DNA of 9,290 nucleotides. Source: an uncultured Prevotella sp. Lineage in GTDB: Bacteria; Bacteroidota; Bacteroidia; Bacteroidales; Bacteroidaceae. Each line of letters opens with the position of its first letter. Within the stretch, counting starts at the first letter, position 1. Both the position numbers and the translations under genes were made by a program. The DNA lies in assembly GCA_937874345.1 (NCBI GenBank), contig CALNBT010000205.1:1-9290 (forward strand), given 5' to 3'. Positions 7,186-9,290 of this stretch are shown piece by piece. A model generated the notes under the pieces. That model was not told the DNA's origin. It worked only from the letters and a program-made list of their open reading frames with translations, and made no database searches.

Positions 7186-7350
7186 ACAGACAAAATACTA
7201 AACTTTGTCAAACGACCTTCTGGTTCTGGAATAGGAATGTGTCATTTGTCTTTGGATTCAAGGACCCAAACACTCTACGAAATAATCGTACTTAACTTAA
7301 TAACAGCAATATACAAATATTGATGTTTAACACTTTTTATCCTTGAATTA

Positions 7351-7382
7351 TTTGGAAGATCTACGATATTTTCGTAGATTTG
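7351..7382 (+). promoter_or_regulatory. Promoter of the BlaI-like repressor and M56 peptidase operon
   Basis: TTTG (7351-7354), a 20-bp spacer and TAGATTTG (7375-7382) match both Bacteroidetes promoter elements (TTTG and TAnnTTTG) exactly. Transcription should start near 7386-7390, leaving a leader of about 130 nt. The spacer and the front of the -7 box hold a perfect palindrome, listed separately, so binding there would block polymerase. Confidence 0.82.
7359..7379. promoter_or_regulatory. Probable operator of the BlaI-like repressor
   Basis: ATCTACGA (7359-7366) and TCGTAGAT (7372-7379) are perfect 8-bp arms around TATTT. The site overlaps the first five bases of the -7 box of the promoter that reads into the repressor gene. 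BlaI/MecI proteins are winged-helix dimers that bind dyad-symmetric sites of about this size over their own promoters, and the core TACGA/TCGTA resembles the TACA/TGTA dyad known from staphylococci. The assignment to this repressor is inference from position and symmetry. Confidence 0.75.
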
Positions 7383-7520
7383 CCAATGTTACGGCACCAG
7401 AAGAACAATCTCTTTCCCTGTTAACACCAAAAGAGCACCTAAGAATGATGGAATAAAGCGTACGGAGATGACATACATAAAGCATTTGTTTATATCAATA
7501 TCAATCATAAATCGTTACTA

Positions 7521-7886
7521 ATGATGGAAAAACTGACCATACAAGAAGAAGAAATCATGCAACAGGTTTGGAAACTGAGCAGCTGTACCGTGAAGGAAAT
7601 CTTAAACGAACTACCCGAACCAAAGCCGCCCTATACTACTGTTGCCTCGGTTATGAACAACCTAAAGCGCAAAGAATATATCAACCAGCAGCAGCGAGGT
7701 AACACATATGTCTATTCGCCGGCAATCGAAGAAGAGGAGTACAAACATCGATTTATGAAGGGCTTTGTGCACGATTATTTCCGTAATTCGTTCAAAGAGA
7801 TGGTATCATTCTTTGCCAAAGAAGAAAAGTTGTCTTCAAAAGACTTACAGGATATTATCCGCGAGATAGAGAAAGGACGGAAGTAA
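7521..7886 (+). CDS. BlaI/MecI/CopY-family transcriptional repressor
   Basis: The 121-residue protein is a dimeric winged-helix repressor. The DNA-binding domain spans about 4-70: TIQEEEIMQQVW, the turn SSCTVKEILNEL, recognition helix PYTTVASVMNNLKRKEYI (37-54) and the wing RGNTYVYSPAI (59-69). The remaining helices (about 73-117) form the dimerisation part. By comparison with staphylococcal BlaI, whose inactivating cut lies at Asn-Phe in the C-terminal helices, F97-F98 in MVSFFAKEEKL falls at the equivalent place; this alignment is from memory. It is first in an operon with the M56 peptidase, 65 bp downstream, and probably represses both from the palindrome at 7359-7379. Either ATG at 7521 or 7524 could be the start. 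Family membership is clear; control of beta-lactam resistance is not shown, as no beta-lactamase or PBP gene is present. Confidence 0.93.
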   Translation: MMEKLTIQEEEIMQQVWKLSSCTVKEILNELPEPKPPYTTVASVMNNLKRKEYINQQQRGNTYVYSPAIEEEEYKHRFMKGFVHDYFRNSFKEMVSFFAKEEKLSSKDLQDIIREIEKGRK

Positions 7887-7951
7887 ACACGGTCCGCAAA
7901 CCGTTATACAGAGCGTAGAGAAGATAGATTTCACTTCAAAACATCCATATT

Positions 7952-9289
7952 ATGCTGATATATCTCATCAAATTCAATATAGCCATCATGCTATTGTATG
8001 GCTTTTATCGGTTGCTATTTTCCCGAGACACGTTTTTCGGGTATCGCAGGGCAGTCCTGCTAGGCATCTATGCCATCGCACTACTGTTACCATTCGTTGA
8101 TATCAATGGCTGGATTGCTGCCAACGAAACCACCCAACATATGGCAACAGTTTATGCAGAAGTAATGCTGCCAGAAGTTGTTATCACCGCCTCAAAGGTA
8201 CATCTGTCGTGGATGACCATTGTTTGGGTAACATACATCGGAGGAATTGTAGTGCTTTCAACTCGATTTCTGACCCAGCTCCTAACGATTTGCCGACTGG
8301 CATCACGGTCAAAGGCCACCAGGATAGAGGGAAAGAAGGTGCATGTTATCAATGAAAACGGCAGTCCATTTTCGTTCTTTCATTGGATTTTTGTCAATCC
8401 TAACGCTCAAGAGCAAGGGCAGCTGCACGAAGTGCTTGTACACGAGCAGGCACATGTAGACCAGAATCACTCCATAGATGCAGTGCTGGCCGAATTGTTT
8501 ACCATCATCTGTTGGTTCAATCCTTTTATATGGCTACTCAAGCGGGAGATCAGAATCAATTTGGAATTCTTGGCCGATCGCCATGTCATAGAAGAAGGAA
8601 GCAACCCAAAGACTTACCAATACCATCTGTTAGGTTTGGCTTATCATCAGAATGTAGCTACAATATCAAATAATTTCAATGTTTTACCTCTTAAAAAACG
8701 TATTCAAATGATGAATAAACGCAGAACAAAATCCATAGGAAAGGCAAAATACCTACTTTCTATTCCATTGGTAGCAGCACTACTAGTGGTCAGTAATATC
8801 GAGAGCGTGGCTCGCTCTATCGTATCAGAACCTCAAGTAACCCAAAAGACGGTAACACCGGTTCGAAAGAAGGTAGCGGTCAGAAAAAAACATGTAAACG
8901 CCGTCAAACGGTTGAAAACGGCAGAAAACACAACTCAGAAACAGAATCAACTGAAAGACATTATCTCAGAAGATGGCGTTTATGAAGTAGTAGAGCAGAT
9001 GCCCGAGTTTCCAGGAGGCGTCAGCAAATTGATGACATACCTCAATACCAACGTTAAATATCCTGCCAAAGCACAAGAAAAAGGTATTCAAGGTAGGGTT
9101 GTTGTACAGTTCGTGGTAGACAGGGATGGGTCTATTCTCAATCCGAAAGTTGTCAGAGCGGTTGATCCTTCGTTAGACAAAGAAGCATTGAGAGTCGTAA
9201 AAAGCATGCCGAAATGGAAACCCGGCAAACAAAAGGGCAAGAATGTAAAAGTAAAATACAACATTCCGGTTAGCTTTAAGCTATCCTAA
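7952..9289 (+). CDS. BlaR1-like M56 membrane metallopeptidase with C-terminal TonB domain
   Basis: This 445-residue protein joins two domains. The N-terminal M56 part has membrane helices at about 3-20, 34-50, 87-109 and 181-197, and a cytoplasmic-side zinc protease site HEQAH (H164, E165, H168) with the likely third ligand E205 in NLEFLADRHVI. A further helix (about 267-282) leads out of the membrane. A very basic linker (about 300-322, many Lys/Arg) is followed by a TonB_C domain (about 348-444) beginning MPEFPGG and including VKYPAKAQEKGIQGRVVVQFVVDRDG. In BlaR1 the outer domain is a penicillin-binding sensor; here TonB_C takes its place, an arrangement I know to occur in Bacteroidetes. 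The likely role is to sense an envelope signal and trigger loss of the BlaI-like repressor encoded just upstream. The stop codon ends one base before the window edge; more operon genes may follow. Confidence 0.92.
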   Translation: MLIYLIKFNIAIMLLYGFYRLLFSRDTFFGYRRAVLLGIYAIALLLPFVDINGWIAANETTQHMATVYAEVMLPEVVITASKVHLSWMTIVWVTYIGGIVVLSTRFLTQLLTICRLASRSKATRIEGKKVHVINENGSPFSFFHWIFVNPNAQEQGQLHEVLVHEQAHVDQNHSIDAVLAELFTIICWFNPFIWLLKREIRINLEFLADRHVIEEGSNPKTYQYHLLGLAYHQNVATISNNFNVLPLKKRIQMMNKRRTKSIGKAKYLLSIPLVAALLVVSNIESVARSIVSEPQVTQKTVTPVRKKVAVRKKHVNAVKRLKTAENTTQKQNQLKDIISEDGVYEVVEQMPEFPGGVSKLMTYLNTNVKYPAKAQEKGIQGRVVVQFVVDRDGSILNPKVVRAVDPSLDKEALRVVKSMPKWKPGKQKGKNVKVKYNIPVSFKLS

Positions 9290-9290
9290 T

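Larger units (their letters stand above)
6970..7520. other. Intergenic region between the SprT-like gene and the BlaI-like gene
   Basis: These 551 bp contain no convincing gene; a 64-codon frame at 7129-7323 includes the repeat cluster and looks accidental. From left to right: a weak hairpin AGCGT (6997-7001) / ACGCT (7027-7031) followed by ATCCTATTTTT, a possible terminator of the upstream operon; a 6-bp inverted repeat CTAACA / TGTTAG (7044-7067); the repeat cluster at 7125-7185; and the promoter/operator at 7351-7382. The remaining 7383-7520 would be the untranslated leader of the BlaI-like gene, with no obvious structure. Confidence 0.6.

Noticed and set aside
7129..7323. 64-codon open frame in the gap before the BlaI-like gene
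   Set aside because: Its first part is simply translated repeat sequence, it has no promoter or ribosome site, and the protein resembles nothing known to me.
7386..7424. Twelve-codon leader-peptide-like frame just after the BlaI-like operon promoter
   Set aside because: Its ATG lies at or even before the expected transcription start, with no following attenuator hairpin, so a regulatory leader peptide is not supported.
7889..7904. 5-bp hairpin ACGGT/ACCGT between the BlaI-like gene and the M56 peptidase gene
   Set aside because: Too short and without a T tract to be a terminator; possibly a minor mRNA structure, but chance is likely.
7521..9289. Reading the BlaI/M56 pair as a beta-lactam resistance locus
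   Set aside because: No beta-lactamase or PBP2a-like gene lies in the window and the M56 protein has no penicillin-binding domain, so a resistance label is not supported.

Overview
The window reads as chromosomal DNA of a Bacteroidales bacterium, most likely Prevotella or a close relative. The evidence is an AT-leaning composition, promoters of the Bacteroidetes type (TAnnTTTG at -7), a DUF3822 gene (a family I know only from Bacteroidetes) next to rsmD, and an M56/TonB_C sensor-type peptidase paired with a BlaI-like repressor. This genus call is inference; no rRNA or tRNA gene is present to confirm it.

Layout. 1-1244 (+): most of a cardiolipin synthase whose membrane-anchoring N-terminus lies before the window. 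1264-2687 (-): a two-gene operon, DUF3822 protein then the 16S rRNA methyltransferase RsmD, joined by a one-base TAATG overlap and convergent with cls. 2688-3088: a 401-bp divergent intergenic region with promoter-like boxes. 3089-4594 (+): an SF1B RecD/Pif1-like helicase. 4657-5095: a compact single-gene unit with its own promoter, an unusually perfect Shine-Dalgarno, a 108-aa membrane-anchored coiled-coil protein and a hairpin terminator. 5201-6969 (+): an operon of a membrane-anchored metallophosphoesterase and a SprT-like zinc metalloprotein with an ATGA overlap. 6970-7520: a 551-bp intergenic region with a short repeat cluster and, near its end, a textbook promoter with a perfect palindrome in its spacer. 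7521-9289 (+): a BlaI/MecI-type repressor followed by an M56 (BlaR1-like) membrane metallopeptidase that carries a TonB C-terminal domain.

How the parts work together. The left two thirds is mostly housekeeping: lipid synthesis, ribosome modification, DNA helicase, phosphoesterase and protease-like functions, with no mobile element, phage gene, CRISPR array or defence island seen. The right end is a self-contained signalling module: the repressor probably binds the palindrome over its own promoter, and the membrane peptidase probably relieves repression when it senses an envelope signal. No beta-lactamase is present, and the sensor lacks a penicillin-binding domain, so the signal need not be a beta-lactam.

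I found no clearly undescribed multi-gene system. The points most worth a second look are the operator/promoter of the BlaI-like gene, the M56-TonB_C fusion, the perfect Shine-Dalgarno in a phylum that rarely uses one, and the repeat cluster at 7125-7185.
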